Part shown: piece by piece, positions 35,398 through 44,551 of the stretch | How positions within the stretch are numbered: position 1 is the stretch's first letter | How the letters are laid out: every line of letters starts with the position of its first letter | Source of the DNA: Dyadobacter fanqingshengii | GTDB lineage: Bacteria; Bacteroidota; Bacteroidia; Cytophagales; Spirosomataceae | Direction of reading: 5' to 3' | Length of the DNA: 64,000 bases | Assembly: GCF_023822005.2 (NCBI RefSeq) | Contig: NZ_CP098806.1 | Span: forward strand, 5,454,501 to 5,518,500 | Translations under genes and position numbers: made by a program | Notes under the pieces: model-generated | What the model saw: the letters and a program-made list of their open reading frames with translations, nothing else | The model's database searches: none | What the model was told of the DNA's origin: nothing

Positions 35398-37623
35398 TTA
35401 TCTCACTATTTTATAACGTATTCCTGCATAAATCATTCGTCCTACCACCGGTCCCCAGGCCATTCCTGCATCAAATTGTTGTCCAAACGGTTCATTTGCG
35501 GCCATGATCGGGGTTTTCTGGCGGAAATTGGCTAGGTTTTCTCCGCCCAGATAAATGTCCCATTTAGGAAATGTACGTGTAACCTGCGCATTAAAATTAT
35601 AAAATGACGGAGACATGGTTGAAGTCAGGTTGGCCGGAATGTGGTGATCATCCACGTGGCCCATATACGGGATCCGCCGCTTTCCGTTCCATTGCAAGGT
35701 CGCATCAAACTTCCATTTGTCGTAAGGCAGCGCATATCCGGCATTGAAAAGAACCCGATCGCGGCTCACCATCATTCTTGGCAGCAACACATTCTCGTCA
35801 TATACATTGCGAATGGTTTGTTTTACGTCAAAAAGCCGGTAAGCAAGCTTTAATTCCAGGCGTTTGATGGGCGTCAGGTTCGCTTCGGCCTGAAAACTGT
35901 TCGCATAGGCATCCCCTTCCAGATTGTAAAAACGAATGTAACGCGGATCTTCCATATCAGCCACAAGCTGGTTTTCGAAATTGGTTCTGTAAAAATCCAC
36001 GATCAGATTGCCATTCATGTTGCCCAATTTAAACTCCTGCGTTACGCTCGCACCGTAATTCCAGGAAACTTCGGGACGAATGCTTTCGCGAAATTGCACC
36101 GTGCGCGAACTGACCAGATTTCCGTAATATTCAGCCAATGGATTGGAAACCCTGAACCCTTTTCCAGCCGACGCCCGAAGCGTTGTTTGGTCGGTCAAAC
36201 TGTATTTCAAATGCAAACGCGGCGTCCATTGTGTTCCGTAAAGATTATGGAAGTCCACACGACCGCCCGCCACAAGGACGAACTTATCCAGATTATTGTA
36301 AGTATACTCAAAAAATGCGCCTGGAACCGACTCGTTTCTGGTTAAAAGTATGTCTTTGTAAAGCTCATTATAATTGTCCAGCAAGTAACTCAAACCAGTT
36401 TTATAGGAATGATTTGTATTACCAATGATCGATTGATAGATCAGATTTCCGTACAGTGTTTTTTGCGTTCCATCATAATTATTTAACCCAAAATAAGACT
36501 TGGAATCATGCAAAGAAGCATTTACAATGAAACCCAATCCTTTGTAAGGCTTATCCGGGAACAGTCGCGCGATCTTGGAAAAGAACTCGTAACGGTTCAC
36601 TTTGGCCCCAAAACCATAAACTTTGTCAGAGCCTTTCAGTTCTTTTTCAAAATCTTTTTGACCGCCCAGGCGATCTTCATACAAAGCCTTTACGCCAAAT
36701 TGCGCCATTACTTTTTCGCTTTGATATTTCCACCGGTTGACCACATTGTATTGTGTGTAAAGCGGCATATCCAGAAACCCATCGCCGTTTTTATCCACGC
36801 GGTTGCGCAATGTACTGGCATGTGTCAGTAGGCCTGTGCTCCACTTTTCGTTCAATTGCGTTGCCAGGTTCAGGTTTACTTCTGCACGACCAAAATTATT
36901 GACATACGTGTTCAGATACAGTTTTTCGCGACTGTCCGGTTTTTGCATTTCAACATTAATTTGCCCCGTCATGGATTCATAACCGTTCACAACCGAACCG
37001 GCGCCTTTGCCCACGTCAATGGACTGGATCCAGGTTCCGGGCACGAAATTGAGCCCGAAAGTAGAAGCCAATCCGCGAATGGAAGGAATGTTTTCGATGT
37101 TGGTCTGAATGTAGGTGCCGTTTAATCCCAGCATTTGAATCTGCTTGGAGCCTGTAACCGCGTCGGCATAGGAAACAGAAACGGAAGCATTGGTTTCAAA
37201 GCTTTCGGACAGGTTACAACAAGCCGCTTTGGCCAATGCGCGGGTCGTGATGATCTCGGTCTGGTGCGGCGAAAGTCTGTCGATCGTTGACGTGTTACCG
37301 CGAACTACAACCTCATTTAATGTTTGATCACTTTGCAAAACCACTTGCAGATCGTTCTCAGCCCCGATTTTAACCGTATCATTACGGAAACCTACGAAGC
37401 TGATCACCAGCAGATTGGACTGTGCCGACCGGGGAATGTTGAAACGTCCGCTTGTGTCCGTAGCGGTTGCCTGCGTCGTCCCGGACCAATAAACATTAGC
37501 GCCCGTGATCGGTTTAAGATCCTTGCTATCAGGCACCTGCTCGTTGACTGAGCCGGTTATACGTTGTGCGAAAAGAGAGGACGATACCAGAAAGAATAGT
37601 CCTCCCGTCAGATATTTAAGCAT
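35398..37623 (-). CDS. TonB-dependent outer-membrane receptor of the metal cluster
   Basis: A 741-residue receptor with a signal peptide, a carboxypeptidase-regulatory-like domain (residues ~22-110), a plug (~115-235; IDVGKGAGSVVNGYESMTGQINVEMQKPD region) and a barrel. A CC pair lies in the plug (AKAACCNLSESF, ~133), unusual for TonB receptors and suited to metal contact. It is shorter than SusC proteins and has no SusD partner. Its neighbours indicate metal (copper) or metallophore traffic. It follows the HYC_CC_PP gene by 91 bp. Confidence 0.9.
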   Translation of the reverse strand: MLKYLTGGLFFLVSSSLFAQRITGSVNEQVPDSKDLKPITGANVYWSGTTQATATDTSGRFNIPRSAQSNLLVISFVGFRNDTVKIGAENDLQVVLQSDQTLNEVVVRGNTSTIDRLSPHQTEIITTRALAKAACCNLSESFETNASVSVSYADAVTGSKQIQMLGLNGTYIQTNIENIPSIRGLASTFGLNFVPGTWIQSIDVGKGAGSVVNGYESMTGQINVEMQKPDSREKLYLNTYVNNFGRAEVNLNLATQLNEKWSTGLLTHASTLRNRVDKNGDGFLDMPLYTQYNVVNRWKYQSEKVMAQFGVKALYEDRLGGQKDFEKELKGSDKVYGFGAKVNRYEFFSKIARLFPDKPYKGLGFIVNASLHDSKSYFGLNNYDGTQKTLYGNLIYQSIIGNTNHSYKTGLSYLLDNYNELYKDILLTRNESVPGAFFEYTYNNLDKFVLVAGGRVDFHNLYGTQWTPRLHLKYSLTDQTTLRASAGKGFRVSNPLAEYYGNLVSSRTVQFRESIRPEVSWNYGASVTQEFKLGNMNGNLIVDFYRTNFENQLVADMEDPRYIRFYNLEGDAYANSFQAEANLTPIKRLELKLAYRLFDVKQTIRNVYDENVLLPRMMVSRDRVLFNAGYALPYDKWKFDATLQWNGKRRIPYMGHVDDHHIPANLTSTMSPSFYNFNAQVTRTFPKWDIYLGGENLANFRQKTPIMAANEPFGQQFDAGMAWGPVVGRMIYAGIRYKIVR

Positions 37624-37714
37624 GGTTATTTGAATTCATTGAAACAAAAGAGAAGCGGTGCATTGCTTCGCCGTTGAGCGTCGTATTGCACATAAACAAT
37701 TGAAAATCAATGTA

Positions 37715-38188
37715 TCAAATCAGAAGGGACTGGATTGCATAGCGCATAATCTTTCCATGCAACCGGGAGGAGAAGGATATATCAGGATCAGGAGGAGCGT
37801 TTGCTCCGGTTTCCTGTTCAATAAGGGGTAAAAAGCCACGTGGAATGAAAAACAAGTGATCGGCATTCCACGATTTCAGCAATTTAGCCAGCTCGTGACC
37901 GCTGGAAGTGGTGACTTGCAGCTTTTCAAACGTCTGACTTTCCTTACAGCAATCGGTTTTTTTGAAAAATGTCCCTTTTGCTTCTTTTAATTTTTTGCTT
38001 TTGGCGCAGCAGGAGGAGCCGACCTTTTCTTCGGAAGAATCTTTTTTCAAATCTGTAACAACTTGCACCGATTTGCCGCGCACCAAGCATTCATGCTCGA
38101 TGAAGGCAAAACCCGTACTGCTCATCAGGACCAGAAAGGCCATGAAGACAGTGATCGATCGGTGTAAGTTGCTTTTCATATGTCTCAA
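37715..38188 (-). CDS. Cys-rich HYC_CC_PP-type exported protein
   Basis: A 157-residue protein with an N-terminal membrane/signal segment (ITVFMAFLVLMSSTGFAF), then the spaced motifs HEC (~32), SSCC (~60), DCC (~80) and PPDPD (~135). This combination recalls the Bacteroidota HYC_CC_PP family, small proteins of unknown function found beside copper and TonB-receptor genes. The Cys clusters suggest metal binding. Start choice is between ATG 38188 and ATG 38179 (MKSNLHRS), which differ by three residues. It sits between the chaperone and the receptor gene in the same direction. Confidence 0.78.
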   Translation of the reverse strand: MRHMKSNLHRSITVFMAFLVLMSSTGFAFIEHECLVRGKSVQVVTDLKKDSSEEKVGSSCCAKSKKLKEAKGTFFKKTDCCKESQTFEKLQVTTSSGHELAKLLKSWNADHLFFIPRGFLPLIEQETGANAPPDPDISFSSRLHGKIMRYAIQSLLI

Positions 38189-38200
38189 AGATATTAATTA

Positions 38201-38410
38201 TCAGGCAATTTCTTCCGCATTGTACCCTGCCTTTTTCATCAGCTCGGCTATTTCCTGAGGTGTTTTGCTGGTTTCCACTTTCAAGATACGCTCCGGACTT
38301 TCCAGATCCACATTCCAGTTTTCAATCGCATTATCCTCATTCAGGAAGGGCGTTACCGTGGCTACGCAGCCTCCACATTTAATATTGGTCTTAAATTTCA
38401 AAGTTTCCAT
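38201..38410 (-). CDS. Cytoplasmic heavy-metal chaperone (HMA domain, CopZ-like)
   Basis: 69 residues from the ATG at 38410 (METLKFKTNIKCGGCVATV). The in-frame ATG at 38437 adds nine non-conserved residues. A single HMA domain with CGGC, no signal peptide. It probably carries Cu(I) in the cytoplasm. It is the first gene of the minus-strand metal cluster. Upstream, the minus strand has GATATTTG, one base off a -7 element, preceded by the short palindrome CTCC-GG-GGAG, which might be an operator. Confidence 0.9.
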   Translation of the reverse strand: METLKFKTNIKCGGCVATVTPFLNEDNAIENWNVDLESPERILKVETSKTPQEIAELMKKAGYNAEEIA

Positions 38411-38516
38411 TATTTCCAATTCTGTCTGTGTTATCAATTATTGTTCTGCAAATATCATCCTAATGCTCCCCGGAGTTGTTACAGAATTATATAAATGAAT
38501 TACAGAGTTTTTGGTT

Positions 38517-39371
38517 TCATGAAATTCGTTGCCTACTGAGCCAGATCTTAATTTTTTTGACAAAATCAATTTTCCTGGGTTTTGGATTTCCATCGTGTGT
38601 TAATTGATTATGGTAATGATGCAGCAGCTTTTTAGCGTACGTTCTGTACGCGAGGTTGCCTTCCATTAACTCAAACGCAAAACGCTCGACATAAGCATTT
38701 AAGGTCCCATTGATCGAAACCGAAAAATATCGGCTTCGCTCTGCGAATGGTTTGTTTCGGTTAATCTCCGTTGCACCGTTCTCTGCAAAATAGTCGATGT
38801 GGAAAACTGGTGTGCCGTTGTATCTCATTCTTTTGGTCGCGCGCCGCTCATTTCGCCACGGATGTTCATTTTTCCGAAGTTGTTTAATTAAATATGCCTT
38901 ATCCCAAAGCGTGATTTGGTGGGACATCAGATAATCTGACACATCTTTATCTACCCTCGCAACATTAAAATTTTTGATGTAGTGGCCTGTTGGGGTTGTT
39001 GTATAAATTTTGGCGCTATGAAGTTTGACCTGTTTCCAGTGATTGGCAACGGTTTGCTCAAATAATTTGTCAAAAAATTCTTTATCCACTTTTTTGTCCA
39101 GCCACATATCCTCCTGAAAATAAAGGACGTAATCTTCCTCAACCTTTTGGGTTAGCAAAATAGCCAATCGGTCCGACCAGGGCCCTTTACCCGATTGAAT
39201 GTTATGAAAACCGGCAATATTGACGGCTAGATTTTCCGTTGCAAAGTAATATTTGCATTCAATGCCAAAGTCCCAATACTTGGAAAAAAAGTGTTCAAAT
39301 CCCTTATAGAGGAACTCATATCTGTCACAAGCGTGGACAATAAGGGCGACTTTTGTGATGCAATGCGGCAT
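38517..39371 (-). CDS. Unknown protein, possibly a glycosyltransferase
   Basis: 284 residues, no signal peptide. The N-terminus (KVALIVHACDRYEFLYKGFEHFF) and the acidic motif DYVLYFQEDMWLDKK near residue 90 have the feel of a GT-A glycosyltransferase, with EDMW in the place of DxD; GPWSDRLA precedes it as a possible nucleotide-side loop. The C-terminal ~30 residues are basic. I do not recognise the family with certainty. It stands alone between the metal cluster and csaA, and the 146 bp upstream to csaA hold no gene. Confidence 0.6.
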   Translation of the reverse strand: MPHCITKVALIVHACDRYEFLYKGFEHFFSKYWDFGIECKYYFATENLAVNIAGFHNIQSGKGPWSDRLAILLTQKVEEDYVLYFQEDMWLDKKVDKEFFDKLFEQTVANHWKQVKLHSAKIYTTTPTGHYIKNFNVARVDKDVSDYLMSHQITLWDKAYLIKQLRKNEHPWRNERRATKRMRYNGTPVFHIDYFAENGATEINRNKPFAERSRYFSVSINGTLNAYVERFAFELMEGNLAYRTYAKKLLHHYHNQLTHDGNPKPRKIDFVKKIKIWLSRQRIS

Positions 39372-39517
39372 AGGTCATAATTAAATGACCAAAGCAGGCA
39401 TCGTTTAAAGGTTAGGATTTATGAATAAGGCACATTGGATCGTCTAAAACCTGATCCAGTTTTCCTAAGGCTGGAATGAATGATTAAACGGGGGATTGTG
39501 ATTGTGTGTAGGGTATT

Positions 39518-39856
39518 TCAAGCCAACCGCGTCCCATTCGGCACTTCGAAGTCCGGGCTGGATAGGATTACTTCGCCGTCGGGGAGGATGAAGCCGGTTG
39601 TGAGGACTTCGGATTTGAAGTCTGCGATTTGCTTTACGGGGAAGTTTGTGACGCACAAAACCTGTTTGCCGAGGAGTTGCTCCCTGGTGTAACGTTTGGT
39701 GATTTGGGCAGAACTGTTTTTAATCCCTATTTCGGGTCCAAGGTCAATTTTAAGCTTGAATGCCGGTTTTCTGGCTTTTGGGAAATCATCAACCTGAATA
39801 ATGGTGCCTGCCCTGAGGTCTACATTCTCGAAATCCTGCCAGGTGATCGTGTCCAT
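39518..39856 (-). CDS. csaA: CsaA-type tRNA-binding domain protein
   Basis: A 112-residue single-domain protein of the EMAP-II/Trbp111-like OB fold (VDLRAGTIIQVDDFPKARKPAFKLKID; SSAQITKRYT; GKQVLCVTNFP). CsaA binds tRNA-like structures and has been reported as a secretion-related chaperone. Length is normal. Transcribed alone. Confidence 0.92.
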   Translation of the reverse strand: MDTITWQDFENVDLRAGTIIQVDDFPKARKPAFKLKIDLGPEIGIKNSSAQITKRYTREQLLGKQVLCVTNFPVKQIADFKSEVLTTGFILPDGEVILSSPDFEVPNGTRLA

Positions 39857-39963
39857 ATGTTATGCTTTTGTGAATCGGTCCGTTATATATTATTCAAAAT
39901 AACATTAAAAATGCCTTTTACGCTCCTTTCCATCTCAGGTTGCCTTTATTAAATCAAAAATTC

Positions 39964-41067
39964 ATGAAAAAGCTAATTACAGTTTTTGCTTTGCTGCTGA
40001 CCGGATTGGTAAGCGTGTCATTCCAGGATAAAACGGTTGCGTTCTACATCGGTACAGCGGACAAAGGCGCGAATTCTTCGGTTTCGCTTTGCGAGCTGAA
40101 TATGTCGACAGGGCAAATCACCTTGGTTGATACATTTAATAATTGCCTTGGACCCGGTTATGTGGCGATTTCACCTGATAAAAAGAACTTATATGCCGTC
40201 GGCGGTGATAAAATTGTTGCGTTTGCAATCGGAGGCGATAAAAAGCTGACTTATCTGAACAGCGAATCATCCGCAGGTGCGGGGCCATGTCACGTATCGG
40301 TGCATCCTTCCGGAAAGGCCGCATACGTTTCCAACTATGGCGGAGGAAGCTTTACTGCTTATAATTTACAGGCTGATGGCAAGCTAACCGCGCCCACTTA
40401 CACAGAACAATTTATAGGAACCGGCCCGAATGCGAAGCGCCAGGACAAGGCTCACGCGCATTTCGCGACTGCATCGCCAGATGGGAAGTATGTTTACGTA
40501 ACGGATCTGGGATCTGACAAAATCATGAATTACGTGGTCGACAGCAAAGGCGGGGCACTTAAACCCAATCCTGCGCAACCATTTTTTTCCGGTAAGCCAG
40601 GCGCCGGTCCGCGCCATTTGATCATTCATCCTTCGGGAAAGTCGCTTTTCCTGCTAAACGAGCTGGAAGCGACACTTACTTCGTGTACGATCGATAAAAA
40701 TGGCGTTATTAAGGCTATGAACACTTATCCAACCATTCCAGCCGATTATTCAGGGCCATCCAACACCAGTTCGGCCATTCATTTGCACCCTAACGGCAAG
40801 TTTGTGTATGTGTCCAATCGCGGGCACAATTCGATCAGCGGCTTTAAGATCGGGGCTAATGGCGCATTGGAAATGGTGGATCAGCAGACCAAATCAATTG
40901 CTATTCCGCGGGATTTCAACTTTGATCCGAGCGGAAAGTTTATGATCGTGGCAAATCAATCCACTGATAATCTTGTTGTTTACGATGTGGATGCTGCTAC
41001 CGGGAAGTTCACTTTCAAGCAGGAAAGCATCGGAGTGAAGGCTCCTATTTGTGTAGCGTTCTTATAA
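39964..41067 (+). CDS. Secreted lactonase-family beta-propeller (6-phosphogluconolactonase-like)
   Basis: 367 residues from the ATG at 39964 (MKKLITVFALLLTGLVSVS signal). Seven-bladed propeller repeats are visible (VAISPDKKNLYAVGGDK; CHVSVHPSGKAAYVSNYGGGS; HFATASPDGKYVYVTDLGSDK; RHLIIHPSGKSLFLLNELE; IHLHPNGKFVYVSNRGHNS), with the SNYGGG and HAHF segments of the lactonase (Pgl/YbhE) family. The signal peptide puts it in the periplasm or outside, so it is less likely to serve the pentose pathway than to open an extracellular sugar lactone. Its last 6 bp overlap the convergent TlpA-type gene. Confidence 0.9.
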   Translation: MKKLITVFALLLTGLVSVSFQDKTVAFYIGTADKGANSSVSLCELNMSTGQITLVDTFNNCLGPGYVAISPDKKNLYAVGGDKIVAFAIGGDKKLTYLNSESSAGAGPCHVSVHPSGKAAYVSNYGGGSFTAYNLQADGKLTAPTYTEQFIGTGPNAKRQDKAHAHFATASPDGKYVYVTDLGSDKIMNYVVDSKGGALKPNPAQPFFSGKPGAGPRHLIIHPSGKSLFLLNELEATLTSCTIDKNGVIKAMNTYPTIPADYSGPSNTSSAIHLHPNGKFVYVSNRGHNSISGFKIGANGALEMVDQQTKSIAIPRDFNFDPSGKFMIVANQSTDNLVVYDVDAATGKFTFKQESIGVKAPICVAFL

Positions 41068-42465
41068 CTTCCTGGCGAGTTTATTTTGGTAATAGTTTAA
41101 AAAATCTTCCAGTTGTTCGACGGGCATTTTGCGGGCGATGATCTTTTTGTTTTTGTCCAAAACATAGATCATTGGCGTTGTTACCACGTCAAATTTCTTT
41201 AAAAAATCGATCTGGTTCAGAGCATCGAAACCGTTGGGGACGTTTTCCAGATGTTGCTCTTTAATGAATGTTTTCCATTCCTCCATATTGTGGTCGATGG
41301 AAACCGTCATGATTTTGATGCCGTTTGCCTTGTTCTTTTCGTAGAATGCTTTGAGCTTTGGCGCAGCTTCCTTGCAATGTCCGCAGGTTGGTGAATAGAA
41401 GAATATAACGCTGTAATTGCCATCAAGCGCCTGCACGCTTATTTTTTTGCCTGCCGGATCTGTTAATGTTAGTGCCGGGAATGTTTTGTCTACAAGCACG
41501 TCCTTCAATGTATTGACCTTTTCGGTAATGCGTTTTTTTACATCCTCAGACGTTCCCATTTCGCCCGAGAGGTAATATTTCTGCGCCATATGCACCCAAA
41601 CGGCCTCTGTGCCAACTGTTTTTGGGTTTTCGTACTGATTTGTAATGTATAAAACCACCTGCGACTTTACGTCTTTGTTGGCTGAGGCCTTTTTTGCGAG
41701 CATATCCGCATCCTTAATCAGCGAATCAGGTCTTTGAACGACCAGATTTTTGATATAGCGGTCCAATTTGGGTTCCAGAAATGGCGTGTTGATAATTCGG
41801 GCATCTGAGAAGTCAAAATTGTCCCAGTAATGTGCTTTGTAATAATTAAAAACCCAGATAGAATCCGGTTTGCCATTGGCCAGCCTGGGAGCCGCAGGAA
41901 CTTCCGGATCAGCCGACATTTTTAGCAATTTCACTGTGAAAGCCTGTGGATTCTCAGCCAGCGTTTTCTCACGATAAGCATTGAAACTGTCTTGCAAGGC
42001 CCTGATCTTGGTGCCTGCATCCGCGCTGCCGCTTTTTTTCAGCGACTCAATTTCGACCGCTCCGGATTTCAATTTTTTCTGATAAGTATAAAAAAGCTCA
42101 TTTTCGGTTGATCCGGTCACCTTCATATTGCCGATTGCGTCAACAGTATCCGTTTCAATGGAGAAATTCGGCTCTTTTCCTGAGTAAACCAGCTCAACCC
42201 AGCTGCGGTTACCAGGAAAGAGGATTACGTATAAACCACCCGGCAGGTCTGTTTTTCCTTCAAAAACTACTTTGCCAGTCGCATCGGCCTTTGATGTGTC
42301 TTTTGGGACAAATGTGGTGTTGTTACGGCTGTAATGTCCAATCACCAATGATGAATCCGCGAGTCCTTTAATGGTGGCTTCTATGCGGTAGCCTTGTGAA
42401 AAAGCTGTCTGAGAAGCGAAAAAAAGTACCAGAACGAGGAATAAAGCGCGGTTATAATTTTTCAT
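41062..42465 (-). CDS. TlpA-type thiol-disulfide oxidoreductase
   Basis: 467 residues from the ATG at 42465 (MKNYNRALFLVLVLFFASQTAFSQ signal). The longer frame to 42528 adds a non-signal leader. A DUF4369-like beta domain (residues ~25-120) is followed by a helical region similar to DUF5106, and a thioredoxin domain (~330-467) with the intact redox motif FYSPTCGHCKEAAPK and cis-Pro loop TTPMIYVLD. It acts in the periplasm, probably reducing disulfides. Compare the cysteine-less relative at 1254-2711. Confidence 0.92.
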   Translation of the reverse strand: MKNYNRALFLVLVLFFASQTAFSQGYRIEATIKGLADSSLVIGHYSRNNTTFVPKDTSKADATGKVVFEGKTDLPGGLYVILFPGNRSWVELVYSGKEPNFSIETDTVDAIGNMKVTGSTENELFYTYQKKLKSGAVEIESLKKSGSADAGTKIRALQDSFNAYREKTLAENPQAFTVKLLKMSADPEVPAAPRLANGKPDSIWVFNYYKAHYWDNFDFSDARIINTPFLEPKLDRYIKNLVVQRPDSLIKDADMLAKKASANKDVKSQVVLYITNQYENPKTVGTEAVWVHMAQKYYLSGEMGTSEDVKKRITEKVNTLKDVLVDKTFPALTLTDPAGKKISVQALDGNYSVIFFYSPTCGHCKEAAPKLKAFYEKNKANGIKIMTVSIDHNMEEWKTFIKEQHLENVPNGFDALNQIDFLKKFDVVTTPMIYVLDKNKKIIARKMPVEQLEDFLNYYQNKLARKL

Positions 42466-42572
42466 CAGGGTAAAAGTTGTTTGCTTATGAATAGTATATT
42501 TGGCTGGATCAAACTTTGTGAATGCCACAAAATTAACTTCAAAACGATAACATCTATCAGCATCTTATCCAA

Positions 42573-43346
42573 ATGTTTTATTTTCTGTCCAAAGCAATAG
42601 ATTTTGTAGCGATGCCGCTCAGCATTGTGTTCTTTTTGCTCCTTTATAGTTTGTTAGCAAGAAAACGCAAAGGGAGGAAATCGGCTGCGATAATGGCAGT
42701 TGTGTTGCTATATCTGATTTCCAATACTTTCCTGGTCAATTCGGCTTTGAACTGGTGGGAGTCGAAGCCAGTGAATATGAGCGATTTGAAGGTGACTTAT
42801 GATGTAGGCGTTTTACTTTCGGGCGGGCTTATGGACGCCAATCATCCTGCCGAAGATCATGCAGTGCTGGGCAAGCGGGGAGACCGTGTTTTGCAAACTT
42901 ATTTACTTTACAAAGCTGGCAAGATTAAAAAGATATTGATCACCGGAAGCAGTTCGAGCGAACTCATGCTGGACGGAAAAGGGGAAACCAGGCAAGCCGC
43001 CGACCTGATGGTGCAATGGGGTGTGCCGGCCGGGGATATTTTATTCGAGGAAAAAGCCCGCAATACGCGGGAAAACGCAATGTTTTCCTCCATCATATTG
43101 AAAAAACGATTTCCTGCGGGCAAATATCTCCTGATTACTTCGGCTTTCCACATGCGCCGGTCGGCCGGATGTTTTGCGAAGGTGGGCATACACGCTGCCA
43201 CATTTCCGGCCGACTTCTATGGTGGGTATTACAGTTTAAGATTGCAGGATTTCCTGGTTCCTAGCCCCGACGCGATCGCCGGTTTCAGCATGCTTTGGCA
43301 TGAATGGATTGGAAACATAGTATACAAACTGGTGGGTTACACCTGA
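42573..43346 (+). CDS. YdcF/ElyC-family (DUF218) membrane protein
   Basis: 257 residues. Two N-terminal membrane helices (residues ~10-27 and ~38-55) are followed by a DUF218 domain with VGVLLSGG, KILITGSSSS, EEKARNTRENAMFSS and LLITSAFHMRRSAGCF. ElyC/SanA-type proteins affect envelope integrity and peptidoglycan precursor handling at the membrane; the biochemical reaction is not settled. Single gene, convergent with pfkA. Confidence 0.9.
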   Translation: MFYFLSKAIDFVAMPLSIVFFLLLYSLLARKRKGRKSAAIMAVVLLYLISNTFLVNSALNWWESKPVNMSDLKVTYDVGVLLSGGLMDANHPAEDHAVLGKRGDRVLQTYLLYKAGKIKKILITGSSSSELMLDGKGETRQAADLMVQWGVPAGDILFEEKARNTRENAMFSSIILKKRFPAGKYLLITSAFHMRRSAGCFAKVGIHAATFPADFYGGYYSLRLQDFLVPSPDAIAGFSMLWHEWIGNIVYKLVGYT

Positions 43347-43360
43347 TCTGCAATCTTGAA

Positions 43361-44335
43361 TTACACACTCAGTATTTTTACCATTCTCAACAAATCTTCA
43401 TTAATAGGCTTAGGAAGGCGGATTGTATCCTCAAAAGGCGTATAAACCAGCTCGTTATTAATGATTCCGGCCATTACATTCTTTTGTCCGCCCATCAAAC
43501 CTTCCAAAGCGCCAAGTCCTAAGCGGCTCGCCAGGATGCGGTCATAAGCAGAAGGAGGGCCGCCGCGCTGCGTGTGACCCAATGTGGTTACACGGATGTC
43601 CGCATTCTCGTCAACTTGTCCTTTGATCTTTTCAGCCACTTCCTGCGCACTTCCTTCATCATCACCTTCCGCCACAATAATGATCGAAGACGATTTGGAA
43701 CGGCTCCAACCTTGTTTCAACGTTTCTACAACCTCCGAAATCGGTGTTAGCACTTCGGGGACCATTACCAGCTCAGCGCCGCCTGCAATCCCGGATTGTA
43801 CGGCAATGTAGCCAGAGTCACGGCCCATTACTTCAATAAAGAATATCCTGTCGTGTGAGCTTGCCGTGTCACGGATACGATCAATGGCGTCCAATGCAGT
43901 ATTAACAGCGGTATCAAACCCGATTGTGTAGTCTGTTCCGTAAAGGTCGTTGTCAATTGTTCCGGGTGCGCCTACGGTTGGGATGCCGTATTCGTTGCCA
44001 AAAATCATCGCGCCGGTGAATGTTCCGTTTCCGCCAATGGCCACCAAGCCTTCTATGCCGGCTGCCTGCAGATTATCATATGCTGTCTTCCGTCCTTCCG
44101 GAGTCATGAATTCCTTGCTTCTTGCCGATTTAAGGATCGTGCCTCCTCTTTGTACTATATTGCTAACCGAGTGAGACTCCATTTTATAGAGATCACCGGC
44201 GATCATTCCGCTATATCCTCGTCTTATTCCATAAACTTCGATCCCATGGTAGCAGGCACCGCGGACCACCGCCCTGATGCAGGCGTTCATACCCGGGGCA
44301 TCTCCTCCTGAGGTAAATACTCCAATTCTTTTCAT
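43361..44335 (-). CDS. pfkA: 6-phosphofructokinase
   Basis: A 324-residue bacterial-size PFK. Motifs: GVFTSGGDAPGMNACIRAVV, GTIDNDLYGTDYTIGFDTA with the catalytic Asp, EVMGRDSGYIAVQSGI, and GHTQRGGPPSAYDR. It phosphorylates fructose 6-phosphate in glycolysis. One oddity: the Mg-ATP loop, GGDG(S/T) in most ATP-dependent enzymes, reads GGNGTFTG here (residues 101-108), an Asp to Asn change at the Mg-binding position. The codon (AAC) is clear. Confidence 0.95.
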   Translation of the reverse strand: MKRIGVFTSGGDAPGMNACIRAVVRGACYHGIEVYGIRRGYSGMIAGDLYKMESHSVSNIVQRGGTILKSARSKEFMTPEGRKTAYDNLQAAGIEGLVAIGGNGTFTGAMIFGNEYGIPTVGAPGTIDNDLYGTDYTIGFDTAVNTALDAIDRIRDTASSHDRIFFIEVMGRDSGYIAVQSGIAGGAELVMVPEVLTPISEVVETLKQGWSRSKSSSIIIVAEGDDEGSAQEVAEKIKGQVDENADIRVTTLGHTQRGGPPSAYDRILASRLGLGALEGLMGGQKNVMAGIINNELVYTPFEDTIRLPKPINEDLLRMVKILSV

Positions 44336-44551
44336 TTAATTTTGGGTTACTTCTTTCGTTCGCTGTTCAGTTCCTTTAAAACCTTAAAGGCACAATTTCC
44401 GCAAATTTATCCGGTATTTTCTTAATTTATACGACCTGATTCTGAATTCTGTTAAAAAAATGCCGGATGAAGATTCAGAATTAACACCCCAAACATATAT
44501 CAATACTTATATATTTGCGGCGGTTAATAGAAATTTAATATGCGTTAACGA

